A DNA stretch of 64,000 nt from Bariatricus massiliensis (GCF_900086725.1 NZ_LT574838.1:62001-126000), one strand, 5' to 3'. Shown: positions 7,612-16,790, numbered from the stretch's first letter. Made by a program: numbers and translations. The notes: generated by a model not told the origin, from the letters alone.

Positions 7612-10290
7612 CTATACTTCTTTTATTATCCTCTCCGCTTTGCGGGGACGCACAGAGGCCAGTATCATCACTTCATGTGCCAGCAGTGGAAACGCGGCCA
7701 ATATGATCAATTGTATCCATTCATTCATCCCCAATGCAGCTGTCCCGAATGCACGGATAAAGTAAGGAATTTCTGTCACTAAAAATTGTAACAGGAATCC
7801 CACGGCAAACGCGGCAATCATCATCTTGTTGGCAAAATGGTTCATCCGGAAAACTGATTTTTCTCTGTCTCTCATCCCCACCGCGTGGAACAGCTGCGAC
7901 AGCCCCAAGACGGTAAAGGCATAAGTCTGTGCCCTGTCCAGAACATTTCCATTTTGCAGTACCTTCGCTACATTGTCCAGAGTGAACGCAAGTCCGCTTC
8001 CTGCAAGGATGTCATGCGGTATTTTCAAAAAAGCAGTCAGACTGATGGCGGCTATCAAAATACCATAAAACATGGTACATGCAAGCCCTCCGTCCGCAAA
8101 TAAACTCTCGTTTTCTTTTCTGGGCGGCCTTTTCATCAGGCTTTTCTTGTCATTTTCATCAACCCCCAAGGCCAGCGCCGGCAGTGAGTCCGTAATCAAG
8201 TTGATCCACAGAACATGGCTGGCTTTAAGTGGAGAGGCCAGACCGCATATGATAGCCACGAACATTGTCAGGATTTCCCCAAAATTGGAAGAGAGTAAAA
8301 AAATCACAGACTTTTTGATATTTTCATAAATACCCCGGCCTTCTTCAATCGCTTTCTCTATCGTGGCAAAGTTATCATCGGTCAATATGATATCCGCCGC
8401 ATTTTTCGCAACATCTGTACCAGTCATGCCCATGGCTATCCCTATATCTGCGCTCTTAAGCGAAGGTGCATCGTTGACTCCGTCACCTGTCATCGCAACA
8501 ATCCTGTTACAGTTCTTAAATGCTTTTACAATACGGACCTTATGCTCCGGCGATACTCTAGCAAAGACACGAGTTTCTGTAATACGGTTTTGAAGCTGTA
8601 CATCCGACAACTCGGATAGCCGCTCACCGGTCATGCACTCTTTCGGACTCCCCGCGATCCCTAGTTCTTTAGCTATAGCGAAGGCTGTATCTACGTGGTC
8701 CCCCGTAATCATCACCGTGGAGACTCCCGCTTTTTGGAAACGTTCTACCGCCTCCTTTACTTCCGGCCTCGCCGGATCTATCATTCCTGTCATGCCAACA
8801 AAAATCATGTCTTCTTCTTTTGGAGCAGTATCCCCCTGCCTCATAGCCAGCGCCAGTACCCGCAGCGCCTGAGACGACATCTCCTCACAAGTCCTTCGAA
8901 TCTGTTCCCGATGCCGTGCCGTCATCGGCCGAACCTCATGTCGAATCAAGATACGGCTACAGCGCTTTAGAATTTCATCAGGCGCACCTTTCGTGTATGA
9001 AAGATAACCCTTATCCTTCTTATGAACTGTGGTCATCATTTTCCTAGTGGAATCAAATGCCTTTTCCGCAGTTCTTGGAAGTGTCTGCCTGAGCTTTTTC
9101 TGTGACACATGATAAGTACCAGCCAGATCTAACAGTGCAGTCTCTGTGGGGTCGCCTAATTTAGAATTCCCCTCCGCCACAGCGTCATTACACAGTGCCA
9201 TGCCCTCAATCAATTCCATGCCTTCCCCTTCGGGCAGGCGGTGCGCTGGATAGAGCGTCTGATTTACAAAACATTTTTTAACGGTCATTTTATTCTGCGT
9301 CAGCGTGCCTGTCTTATCTGAGCACACCACACTGACAGCGCCCAATGTCTCCACAGAGGGCAGTCTGCGCACGATAGTATGGACCTTCACCATCTTAGAA
9401 ACACTTAAGGCCAAGACAATAGTCACCACGGCAGGCAGGCCTTCAGGTACCGCCGCAACCGCGAGGGAAATAGCGGTGATGAACATGTCGATTACATTGC
9501 GGTGCTGGATAACCGCCACGAAGAACAAAACGGCGCACAGCCCTACCGAGAGGATACTTAGTAGTTTGCCCATGTCCGCCAGACGTTTCTGCAGCGGTGT
9601 CAATTCTTGACGCGCATCGTTAATCATGGACGCAATCCTGCCGATTTCAGTATCCATACCGGTGGCTGTCACAATCCCTTCTGCTCTTCCCGCTACAACC
9701 ATGGTCGACATGAAAGCCATATTCCGCCGGTCGCCTATGGGCAGTTCTTCTCTGGCAACAAGCAGGGCGTTCTTTTCAACCGGAACAGACTCACCAGTCA
9801 AGGCGGACTCCTCTACCCGCATCCCAGCCGACTCAACAAGCCTTATATCTGCCGGTACCTGCTGTCCGGCCGAAAGGTACACCAAATCCCCTGTCACTAG
9901 TTCCGCTGCCGGAATTTCCATCTGTTTTCCATCCCGTTTCACAACCGCATACGGGCTTGTCATCTTCTTCAATGCTTCGAGAGCTTTTTTGGCCTTTCCT
10001 TCCTGTATCACTCCCACAACGGCGTTCACCAGAACAACAACAATGATAATGACCGCATCGCTGACTTCATGTAATAAAATAGATATGGCCGCGGCACCTA
10101 ACAGCACATAAATCAATGGATCGTTCAGCTGCTCGCAAAAGGTCTCCCAAAGCGTTGCCTGTTCTGCAGAGGCCAGCTCATTTTCCCCATGCTCTCTCAA
10201 CCGCCCAGCGGCCTCCTCACTGCTCAATCCTTTATTCATATCACTCCCAAGGGCTGCTTCTGTCTCTTTTATACTCTTCTGTTCAAACAC
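7612..10290 (-). CDS. P2A-type calcium-transporting ATPase
   Basis: An ATP-driven Ca2+ pump of the plasma membrane, related to SERCA/PMCA and B. subtilis YloB. 892 residues, full family length. Cation_ATPase_N region (1-75, with HGENEL), TM pair (about 55-95), actuator loop with TGESVPVEK (about 165), the helix-4 motif PEGLPA (about 285), phosphorylation site CSDKTGTLT (about 322-330), nucleotide domain (KGAPDEIL), hinge TGDGVNDAPSLKSADIGIA (about 590), and C-terminal helices with WINLITDSLPALALG typical of Ca2+ pumps. Start ATG 10290 has GAGGTGGAG upstream. Monocistronic by appearance; a TATACT element lies in the upstream 100 bases (about 10305-10315). Confidence 0.95.
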   Translation of the reverse strand: MFEQKSIKETEAALGSDMNKGLSSEEAAGRLREHGENELASAEQATLWETFCEQLNDPLIYVLLGAAAISILLHEVSDAVIIIVVVLVNAVVGVIQEGKAKKALEALKKMTSPYAVVKRDGKQMEIPAAELVTGDLVYLSAGQQVPADIRLVESAGMRVEESALTGESVPVEKNALLVAREELPIGDRRNMAFMSTMVVAGRAEGIVTATGMDTEIGRIASMINDARQELTPLQKRLADMGKLLSILSVGLCAVLFFVAVIQHRNVIDMFITAISLAVAAVPEGLPAVVTIVLALSVSKMVKVHTIVRRLPSVETLGAVSVVCSDKTGTLTQNKMTVKKCFVNQTLYPAHRLPEGEGMELIEGMALCNDAVAEGNSKLGDPTETALLDLAGTYHVSQKKLRQTLPRTAEKAFDSTRKMMTTVHKKDKGYLSYTKGAPDEILKRCSRILIRHEVRPMTARHREQIRRTCEEMSSQALRVLALAMRQGDTAPKEEDMIFVGMTGMIDPARPEVKEAVERFQKAGVSTVMITGDHVDTAFAIAKELGIAGSPKECMTGERLSELSDVQLQNRITETRVFARVSPEHKVRIVKAFKNCNRIVAMTGDGVNDAPSLKSADIGIAMGMTGTDVAKNAADIILTDDNFATIEKAIEEGRGIYENIKKSVIFLLSSNFGEILTMFVAIICGLASPLKASHVLWINLITDSLPALALGVDENDKKSLMKRPPRKENESLFADGGLACTMFYGILIAAISLTAFLKIPHDILAGSGLAFTLDNVAKVLQNGNVLDRAQTYAFTVLGLSQLFHAVGMRDREKSVFRMNHFANKMMIAAFAVGFLLQFLVTEIPYFIRAFGTAALGMNEWIQLIILAAFPLLAHEVMILASVRPRKAERIIKEV

Positions 10291-10393
10291 ATCTCCACCT
10301 CACAGTATATAGTAGTACACCGCATCTCCTTTTCGAAGGGACACGCTGTCTGTATATACTATGTACAGGCTGTTTCTGTTATGTCTAATTTGT

Positions 10394-10672
10394 CTACGCG
10401 TTCTTATCCTTCCAATACCACCATTTTAATTTCTCAGGGTCATGTTCCTCATGCTCCGCATAATAGACAGCGCAGCGGAACACATAAAGCTGGCATCTGT
10501 CCTCCTGAAATCCTTTTTTCTGGCAGTCTAATAGATACAGCTCCTCCGGATCCTTTCCACGTAAATCCGCAACACATGTAATTCCTATCTCCATCAAGTC
10601 CTGCGCGATATTCTTTCCTACTCCCGGTATTTCCTGTAAACATCCTGATTTACTTTCTTTTTTCATATACAT
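10394..10672 (-). CDS. Helix-hairpin-helix protein, Cdd1 ('pathogenicity locus') family
   Basis: A 92-residue protein. ATG 10672 is chosen because AAGGAG lies six bases upstream; the in-frame GTG 10702 would overlap the previous gene and has no ribosome site. Residues 10-35 carry a helix-hairpin-helix (EIPGVGKNIAQDLMEIGI), followed by a conserved tail with several Cys (LDCQKKGFQED, VFRCAVYYAE) and a Trp-rich end (LKWWYW). This is the Cdd1 family, small DNA-binding-like proteins often annotated 'pathogenicity locus' with no demonstrated role. It is co-transcribed with the DUF3795 gene directly upstream. Confidence 0.75.
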   Translation of the reverse strand: MYMKKESKSGCLQEIPGVGKNIAQDLMEIGITCVADLRGKDPEELYLLDCQKKGFQEDRCQLYVFRCAVYYAEHEEHDPEKLKWWYWKDKNA

Positions 10673-10695
10673 TGCCACTCCTTCATCCCTTATCC

Positions 10696-11106
10696 TTACC
10701 ACACTTTATGATGGCACTCACTGCATTCTGCATCATGAATAGAGATAATTCCTCCACATTTTGGACAGGTATACTTCTCCCTCTGCTCCTTTAAAAACAC
10801 AGACATCCCCCGTGTTTTTACTGCCTTGCTGTTTTCCAACAGGCTGGCATGGTAGCGGGTATTATAACTCTTTTCCAGCTGTTTTATTCGCTTACAAGGA
10901 AATTCGGTACACTCGAAACAGTAGTCGATTTCCTGCATTTTTACACAATTTTTTATTTCACACTTTCTACAGTGTTCCGGTTTGCCTCTGTCACTCATCA
11001 GACATCCTTCACAAGGTTTTTTATGGTAGCAATGTTTATAACATACCATACAATTCATTCCACATGGCGCAAACATAACAGGCTCTATCCTCTCTGGCAT
11101 CCTCAT
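10696..11106 (-). CDS. DUF3795-type cysteine-rich protein
   Basis: A 136-residue Cys-rich protein. AGGAGG lies nine bases before ATG 11106; the upstream in-frame TTG is less likely. The N-terminal part has CGMNCMVCYKHC and several further Cys pairs (CEGC, CRKC, CFEC, FPCKR), the pattern of DUF3795, probably metal-binding. The last 25 residues form a separate zinc ribbon (CPKCGG, ECSECHH). Function unknown. Forms a two-gene unit with the Cdd1-like gene. Confidence 0.75.
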   Translation of the reverse strand: MRMPERIEPVMFAPCGMNCMVCYKHCYHKKPCEGCLMSDRGKPEHCRKCEIKNCVKMQEIDYCFECTEFPCKRIKQLEKSYNTRYHASLLENSKAVKTRGMSVFLKEQREKYTCPKCGGIISIHDAECSECHHKVW

Positions 11107-11249
11107 TCTCAATTACCTCCTCGTATATAAAAGGCATGAACAATTATTTCCATATCTGTTCATGCCTTCTCTGCATCACAACTGACCACGGCCTCATTGT
11201 ATCATAGAAAATACGTCAGCTGTATGTCATGTTCTGCTTCTTTATTCTA

Positions 11250-11996
11250 TTATTTCAGAAATTCGCATATGGTTTCTGCCGCCTGCTCTGCATTGGAAAG
11301 AATTGCAGGATGCCTCCCTTCCGCGAACACACAGATGTCCGCATCCGTCTCTCTGGCTATGGCGCGGTACTCCTCCTGAAAATCTGCTCTGGACATCTCA
11401 TCTTCTTCGCTCCCCATAAGCAAAAGGGGAACCTGCAAATTGTTCAGCGGCTTCGTAAACAGCGGAAGCTTTTGGGCGGCGCACTGTACCAGCGCCTCTG
11501 TATCCAAATCAACAATACGCTCCCAGTCTTCTCCCTGACACCACTGATAGAAGCCAATTCCCATTTCATCTTTTTTAGCACATGCCCTCTCCTGAATAAG
11601 GTTATCCGCAAAATCCTCGGCCAGCGTCCTGCCGTCAAAGCTGTCAGCCACGACCTTATCCACTAAATCCGGACGCTCCAGCGCAACATTGATTGCCACC
11701 CACGCACCGCCGCTTGTCCCGACAAGATTCACCTTGCCAAGCTTTAAATGCTCCAACAGCGCAATCGTCTGCACCGCCTCTTCTGTCCAAAGTCCTGCCG
11801 GGAACTTCTTTAGTCGGTCTGATTTCCCATGTCCTAAAAAGTCAATGAGAATCACATGGAACTTTTCCTCATATAAAGGCAGAAGCAGTTCAAACATTTT
11901 GGAAGATGCCGTGTTGCCATGCAAAAATAAAACAGGCTTCCCCTCTCCGGTTTCCGTATAATAAATCTTCTTCGACTGATAATTAAAATATGACAT
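11250..11996 (-). CDS. Alpha/beta-fold hydrolase
   Basis: A 248-residue cytoplasmic serine hydrolase of unknown substrate. Catalytic features: oxyanion region FLHGNTAS (about 24-31), nucleophile elbow GTSGG (Ser about 95), acidic residue in GSEEDEM (about 195), and His in GRHPAI (about 229). The sequence DFLGHGKSD is typical for the fold. Start ATG 11996 has GGAGGC upstream. Single gene; an extended -10 (TGTTATACT) reads toward it around 12130-12140. Confidence 0.88.
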   Translation of the reverse strand: MSYFNYQSKKIYYTETGEGKPVLFLHGNTASSKMFELLLPLYEEKFHVILIDFLGHGKSDRLKKFPAGLWTEEAVQTIALLEHLKLGKVNLVGTSGGAWVAINVALERPDLVDKVVADSFDGRTLAEDFADNLIQERACAKKDEMGIGFYQWCQGEDWERIVDLDTEALVQCAAQKLPLFTKPLNNLQVPLLLMGSEEDEMSRADFQEEYRAIARETDADICVFAEGRHPAILSNAEQAAETICEFLK

Positions 11997-12260
11997 CGTT
12001 TGCCTCCTAATCGTTCAATTATAATTTGTTACTTGATTAGCAAGGCCCATAAAACACTAACGCCTTGCTGTCAGTGCTTGTTTGTCCAAATTCCCATATT
12101 CGCAACCTCCCTTCGTGATATGTGTCCAGTATAACATATGTCATTTATTGATGCTATCTTTTTGATTGTTCAGCCTATTTTTCGTTTTATATTGCAGGAC
12201 TTGATCTTATAATTCTTTCTTCCCGAACAGTATATGGGAATTTCCGATATACTAAACTTT

Positions 12261-12294
12261 CTATCCACAGTCATTTCGATATCAATTCTCTCCA
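12261..12294 (-). repeat. Scrap of an rlmD-type element tail
   Basis: 31 of 34 bases match 21505-21538, which encodes the start of the element-supplied RlmD extension; on the minus strand it reads MERIDIEMTVD versus VERIDIEMTVD. Similarity stops abruptly on both sides. Interpreted as the footprint of an older related element. Confidence 0.6.
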
Positions 12295-12329
12295 TAATTC
12301 GGGACTATATTCCCATACAACAGTTTTAC

Positions 12330-12651
12330 AAAGACTTGGAATCTTGATTTTACTCCTTATTGTGTTGTAGGAATACTGGCAGGCATACTGATAGGTCAAG
12401 AAAATATTACTATGTGCGATATTTCTGAACGAGCAGTAGAGCAAGTAAAAAAATGCGATACTTAATCAAGTACCCAATATAGATATTAGATTAAGTGATG
12501 GATTTCGAAATGTACCAGATAATGATTTTACTTTAATTCTGTCAAATCCTCCGTATCACACAGATTTTTCCGTACCGAAACATTTCATTGAAGTTGGATT
12601 TAAAAAATTAGTGATTGGCGGAAAGTTAATTATGGTCACCAAAAGAATAGC
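12330..12651 (+). pseudogene. Fragment of an RsmC-like 16S rRNA methyltransferase
   Basis: Two reading frames joined by a frameshift. Frame one reads VVGILAGILIGQENITMCDI, then SERAVEQVKK and a stop at 12463; frame two, from 12470, reads VPNIDIRLSDGF, LILSNPPYHTDFSVPKHFIE and KLVIGGKLIMVTKR. The SNPPY motif and the following region are characteristic of the MTS/RsmC class of SAM-dependent N-methyltransferases. The N-terminal SAM-binding glycine loop is degenerate or missing and the C-terminus breaks off after MVTKR into unrelated sequence. There is no start codon with a ribosome site. A dead remnant. Confidence 0.75.
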
Positions 12652-12659
12652 GCAAAAAA

Positions 12660-12693
12660 ATAGACGTACCACTATTTCTAATGATACGTCTAT
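12660..12693. terminator. Inverted repeat after the pseudogene
   Basis: ATAGACGTA and TACGTCTAT separated by 16 bases. Possible remnant terminator; no clear T-run on the plus strand. Confidence 0.4.
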
Positions 12694-13045
12694 CCATCAA
12701 GTCTTTTCTTTATAATACAGCAAACCGAAGCCTGTATTTTCCGTTTGCGTTCCCACACCTGATATCTACCACCACCGAAACGTCAAAATAGTTTTTCGGG
12801 TGTTTATTTCAGCTATTTTTGCCCTCTGGTGAAAACACGAAATGTTTCGGAAAATGACTAAAACAAAGGATTTCTACGAGTTTTTCTTTTGTATCAACAC
12901 AATAGTTTCCACATGTGGTGAAAGGTGTTTTTTATACTACATGGCGGAAGTATTTCCTTACTCCATTGACCTAATTCAAATCCCTATCTATTAGCTCCGC
13001 AATAGTACATACACTTTAAAACTTATCATTCCCTTCTCAAAACCT

Positions 13046-14893
13046 CTAGTTTATTTTAAGTATCCTCACCCGATTATCACAGGCTTGTTTTGTGCGCATC
13101 AGCATTTGTGCTATATCCTGATGTGTTTTCTTTTTATGGAACTTTATCAAAATATCGTCTTCTTCCTTGGTCCAACGCGTAAAGTGTTTTTTCTTTTTAA
13201 CCTGTATTCTACTAGCACGATGTTGACAGGCACTGACAGTACGCCCAATTTGATCAGCAACCCACTGGGCGCCTTTTTCCTCATAATGCACTTTTAATAA
13301 ATTATCTTCAACTTCGCTCCAGACGCAACGATGATGATAGCAGTTTGGACTTCTCCGTTTCAATTTTAACTTACGAGCTTTGTTCATACATGCACTACAA
13401 GTCCTTCCTAAATGATATGCAATCCACCCGACATCTTTATATGGATAATTTTCCTTTAAAAATGTACACTCATCTTTTGTCCATCTAAAACTGTAAAATG
13501 CACCTTTGGTTTGCAATTTAGATATGTTCTTAACATACTCATGTTGGACTATCGTAGTACTCACGTACTCCTCTCCTTCATAATATTCTTCCTTTGATAA
13601 ATAAGGATTAAAAGAGATAAGATACTTTTCAACATATGCAATAAAGTTCGACAGTATTTCATAAATTTGTTCTGCTTGATTATAACGAATCCGCAACAAC
13701 GGGATGCAAAATTCTTGACAAAATTTATTTTTAATTTCATCTCGCAGTCTTAGATTCTGCAATGCAGACTCATCCCTATGTTCCTGAGATTTAGAAAAAC
13801 ATACTGGCTTAAAATGTTGCAGACCGTCAAATTCTATTAATCCCGTAGGCTTGTCTGGTAAATCCTGTTCCAGCAAGAAGATGGCAAAATCAAACCGCAA
13901 TTTATTTTTATATTTGCAATTTTCAAAGGTAACTTCCTCCTGATATTGAATTCCTTTGTAGTCCAGAAATTTTTTTATTGCTAGAACACCCATAGATTCT
14001 GTTTTCTTATAAGTAATACCAAGACGACATGCACAATTCATACAAGCACTTGCACTTCTCCCATCAAAGCGCTCAGCCGCTTTAGCTCCTTCTAACGGAT
14101 AATACTGCCGAAGGACGCCTATTTCCTCCTCCGACCATTTTAATGTATTTTCAAAGATAATACCAAGCTGCCTGGCCCTGCTAACACAGGCACTGCGAGC
14201 ACGATTCAAAAGTACTGAAGTACCTGAAGCGCCAACCCTTGGATAGTATTCTCTTATAATATTCTCTTCCTCTTTCGTCCATGAATTATCATAAATCAAT
14301 CCCATTGTAGCTGCATGGCTTCGGCAAGCGGACTCTGATTTACCAATAAGTTTTGCCACTGTAATTACCCCTTCCCTAGGGTAGTACTCCGTTAGTAACT
14401 GCTCATCTTTCTTACTCCATTTTAACTGATCAACATACTGAATGCCGAGACTTGCTGCCTTTGCCTGACAAGTGTTGGGCGAACGCTTTAAATAAGAAGC
14501 AACACCCACCGCACCTACCATAGGATAATATTCCTTCAGATAATCCATTTGTGTTTTTGTCCAATGGTAATCTCGCTTTATGCCCAGTTTCCCTGCCCGG
14601 GCAATACAACAACTTTTGGAGCGCCCCAGTTGTTGGGCTACCCATCCAGCACCTTTGTTCGCATAGTTTTGAACGAGAATCTGCTCCTCTTCCAAAGACC
14701 ATCCTGAAATCTGAGTTATGTTTAAGCGATATGCTCGATTTCGACATGCTGCCGGAACACGGTGTAATAATTCAGCTACAGCTTTAGAACCAAGAGTATG
14801 ATAATTTTCTATTAAGAAATGATCCTCTTTTTGGCTCCAATTTTTATCGGAATTATGTGCTTTCCTTGACGTTTTTCTGATGTAATTACTCAT
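13046..14893 (-). CDS. Nine-repeat SANT/Myb-like protein with a Vsr/EDxHD-like nuclease core
   Basis: A 615-residue protein of unusual build. Nine copies of a ~42-residue helix-turn-helix unit (W[S/T]K.E...L.E.YP..G...VA..LGR...AC..RA..LGI) lie at 19-59, 65-106, 111-152, 159-200, 205-246, 253-294, 471-512, 525-566 and 574-615; the protein ends exactly with the last unit. Between units six and seven, residues 300-420 form a different domain with RFDFAIF (Asp335), IEFDGLQHF (Glu354, Asp356, His360), RDEIKNKFC (Asp385) and LLRIRY. This resembles Vsr/EDxHD-type nucleases of homing endonucleases and phage-like proteins (inference from motif layout). The repeats look like DNA readers giving an extended target site. 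It lies beside the serine recombinase but outside the predicted left att. AT-rich and with only a weak ribosome site. Cellular role unknown: homing endonuclease, defence nuclease or element accessory. Confidence 0.7.
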   Translation of the reverse strand: MSNYIRKTSRKAHNSDKNWSQKEDHFLIENYHTLGSKAVAELLHRVPAACRNRAYRLNITQISGWSLEEEQILVQNYANKGAGWVAQQLGRSKSCCIARAGKLGIKRDYHWTKTQMDYLKEYYPMVGAVGVASYLKRSPNTCQAKAASLGIQYVDQLKWSKKDEQLLTEYYPREGVITVAKLIGKSESACRSHAATMGLIYDNSWTKEEENIIREYYPRVGASGTSVLLNRARSACVSRARQLGIIFENTLKWSEEEIGVLRQYYPLEGAKAAERFDGRSASACMNCACRLGITYKKTESMGVLAIKKFLDYKGIQYQEEVTFENCKYKNKLRFDFAIFLLEQDLPDKPTGLIEFDGLQHFKPVCFSKSQEHRDESALQNLRLRDEIKNKFCQEFCIPLLRIRYNQAEQIYEILSNFIAYVEKYLISFNPYLSKEEYYEGEEYVSTTIVQHEYVKNISKLQTKGAFYSFRWTKDECTFLKENYPYKDVGWIAYHLGRTCSACMNKARKLKLKRRSPNCYHHRCVWSEVEDNLLKVHYEEKGAQWVADQIGRTVSACQHRASRIQVKKKKHFTRWTKEEDDILIKFHKKKTHQDIAQMLMRTKQACDNRVRILKIN

Positions 14894-15032
14894 ATTATTA
14901 ATACCACTTTCTACGCTTTAACTGAAACATTCATTTTCCTTACTCCACCACAGTAACCAGAAACATATTTTACCCTAATCGATCACAAAAGCACTCCTTC
15001 ATCTACTCCCCATGTCCTCGAAACCCTTTGAT

Positions 15033-16733
15033 TTACAGGGCTTTCCGCTCCAGCAACGCCACTGTCTCCACGTGTGTTTCTTTTACCCGTAAAGCCTGAA
15101 TTACATCTTCTTCTATCGGGAACGAGTACACAATACTCTTTACCGCATGACCTTGCACCCTCTGTTCTTCCGGCATATACAGCTTGATTTCTTTTATCAT
15201 GCACTTAATCAGTTCACGCTTGTCTCTGTCATTCATTTTATCATAGATTTCATCAAAGGACAGCAGGATCTTATAAATCATGTCCACGTTTAGAGATTCC
15301 TGCTCTGCAATGATAATGCGCCTTTTACACCCCTCTATGCTATCTTCTACATCATAAGTCTGATTATAGATTTTGTTCAACCGTCTATTATACTCTTCTC
15401 TTTTCCTCTCTGCATATTTATCATCCGGCAAACTGTCAATGTCATGCTCCAAATTTGTCCGGCTTCTTGCAAGTCTTTTCAATTCCTTCTCATAGGCTGT
15501 TATCTCTTCTTGTATCTTTGTCACATCAACGGCAACACCTATCTTTGCTTTGATGTCACGGGCAAACTTCGGATTTCGCAAAAGCTTCTTCGTATACTCC
15601 AATACTTCTTTTTCCAACTTCTCCATAGATATCCCATTTCTCCGGCACTGGCTTGTACCCTTTGCCCGTTTATAGTGACTGCACACATAGGTAAATGTCT
15701 CCCTGAATGTACCGTCTTTATTCGTCCACTGGTTGCAGTCAACATTCATTGCAGAACCGCATTGCGGGCAACGTGCGATTCCTGACAGTAGATGTGCCTT
15801 GTCCTGACTAATATTGTGGTTTCCGATTGCCTTTTCCCTCATAATCTTTCGGATTTCCTGCACTTTCTTAAAATCCTCTTCCGAAACAAGTGCTTCATGG
15901 CTCTTCTTTTCACTCATAACAAATTCTTCCTGTGGAACTAAACGCTGTTCATTGCTTGTTCCCTGTACTTTTTCTGTCCTTCTTCTACCCCATGCTATCT
16001 TCCCCGTATACAAGGGATTATCAAGAATCCTTTTTACCTGTTCCGCTTTCCAATCATTGAATTTTGGATTGACTGCATTTCTAGCTGGCTCTCTGGTATA
16101 ACCGTTCTGATTCAGATAACGGGCAACCGTGGAATATCCCATACCTTTATTTAAAAACATATCGAATATCATAGTGACAATCTCATGTTCCCCTTCCTTT
16201 AGCTCTAACTTACCATTTTTCAACTCATATCCATAGGGTGCAAACCCACCATTCCAACCGCCGGATTTTGCTTTCTCTTCCCGTCCTAACAGACTTTGTG
16301 CAATGATATTCTCCCGTTCCAATTCTGCTACTGCACCAAGTATGGTTATCATCATTTTTCCCATAGAGGTGGAAGAATCAAGTCCATCCTCCACGCACAT
16401 CAAATCAACACCATACTGCATGATAAATTCCAGTGAGTTCAGTACATCCTTCGCATTTCTGCCAAAACGTGACAGTTTGTAAACAAGCACATAATCCGTC
16501 TGTAAAGTCCCTTTTTTGATCCCATCCAGCATAGACTGAAACGCTGTTCTTCCCTCAATACTTTTCCCACTTTTGCCCTCTTCCACGTAGATTGCCGATA
16601 CTTTCATCCCCTGACGTTCAGCACAATCAATCAGATACCTTTTCTGACCGTCCAGACTATAGCCCTTCACCTGACGCTCACTGCTTACCCTGATGTAAAT
16701 TACACACGTTTTTCCTAACCTCGTCTGATACAA
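15033..16733 (-). CDS. Large serine recombinase (integrase of the rlmD-inserted element)
   Basis: Catalyses integration and excision of the surrounding element. 566 residues. Resolvase catalytic domain (about 9-155) with IYIRVSSERQ, nucleophile Ser17, and YKLSRFGRN; recombinase domain (about 170-290); zinc beta-ribbon with CPQCG at about 320 and two further Cys (VCSHYK, QCRRNG); long coiled coil (about 405-470), the usual order in large serine integrases. The last residues, HVETVALLERKAL (554-566), do not belong to the family: HVETVALL repeats the end of RlmD at residues 443-450, so the C-terminus appears to be encoded by the target site, meaning the reading frame runs across the left att junction. 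Preceded by the small gene at 16791. Confidence 0.92.
   Translation of the reverse strand: MYQTRLGKTCVIYIRVSSERQVKGYSLDGQKRYLIDCAERQGMKVSAIYVEEGKSGKSIEGRTAFQSMLDGIKKGTLQTDYVLVYKLSRFGRNAKDVLNSLEFIMQYGVDLMCVEDGLDSSTSMGKMMITILGAVAELERENIIAQSLLGREEKAKSGGWNGGFAPYGYELKNGKLELKEGEHEIVTMIFDMFLNKGMGYSTVARYLNQNGYTREPARNAVNPKFNDWKAEQVKRILDNPLYTGKIAWGRRRTEKVQGTSNEQRLVPQEEFVMSEKKSHEALVSEEDFKKVQEIRKIMREKAIGNHNISQDKAHLLSGIARCPQCGSAMNVDCNQWTNKDGTFRETFTYVCSHYKRAKGTSQCRRNGISMEKLEKEVLEYTKKLLRNPKFARDIKAKIGVAVDVTKIQEEITAYEKELKRLARSRTNLEHDIDSLPDDKYAERKREEYNRRLNKIYNQTYDVEDSIEGCKRRIIIAEQESLNVDMIYKILLSFDEIYDKMNDRDKRELIKCMIKEIKLYMPEEQRVQGHAVKSIVYSFPIEEDVIQALRVKETHVETVALLERKAL
15051..15074 (-). other. Left att junction (recombinase side)
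   Basis: The minus strand reads CACGTGGAGACAGTGGCG and translates as HVETVALL. It aligns with CATGTAGAGACGGTTGCG inside rlmD at 21555-21578; GAGAC (15064-15068) is the longest shared core. Serine recombinases need only a 2-base crossover, so imperfect identity is expected. Confidence 0.65.
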
Positions 16734-16790
16734 TTTCGTTCCCCCTTCTAAAAAGGCGGTCAGCCTATTTAAGCCAACCGGCGGGTGTGA

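Larger units (their letters stand above)
12000..13045. other. Decayed intergenic zone with gene remnants
   Basis: About 1 kb without an intact gene. It holds a probable promoter of the hydrolase (near 12130), a 34-bp sequence resembling the rlmD 3' end (12261-12294), a broken methyltransferase (about 12330-12651), an inverted repeat (12660-12693), and an AT-rich region with an imperfect hairpin whose outer arms are CCGAAAC (12775-12781) and GTTTCGG (12844-12850) and inner arms TTTCGGGTGTTT and AAAACACGAAA. It reads like scar tissue at the edge of an insertion hotspot. Confidence 0.6.

Noticed and set aside
9626..10111. Open frame of 161 codons opposite the calcium ATPase
   Set aside because: Ser/Thr/Ala-rich shadow of the membrane and actuator region.
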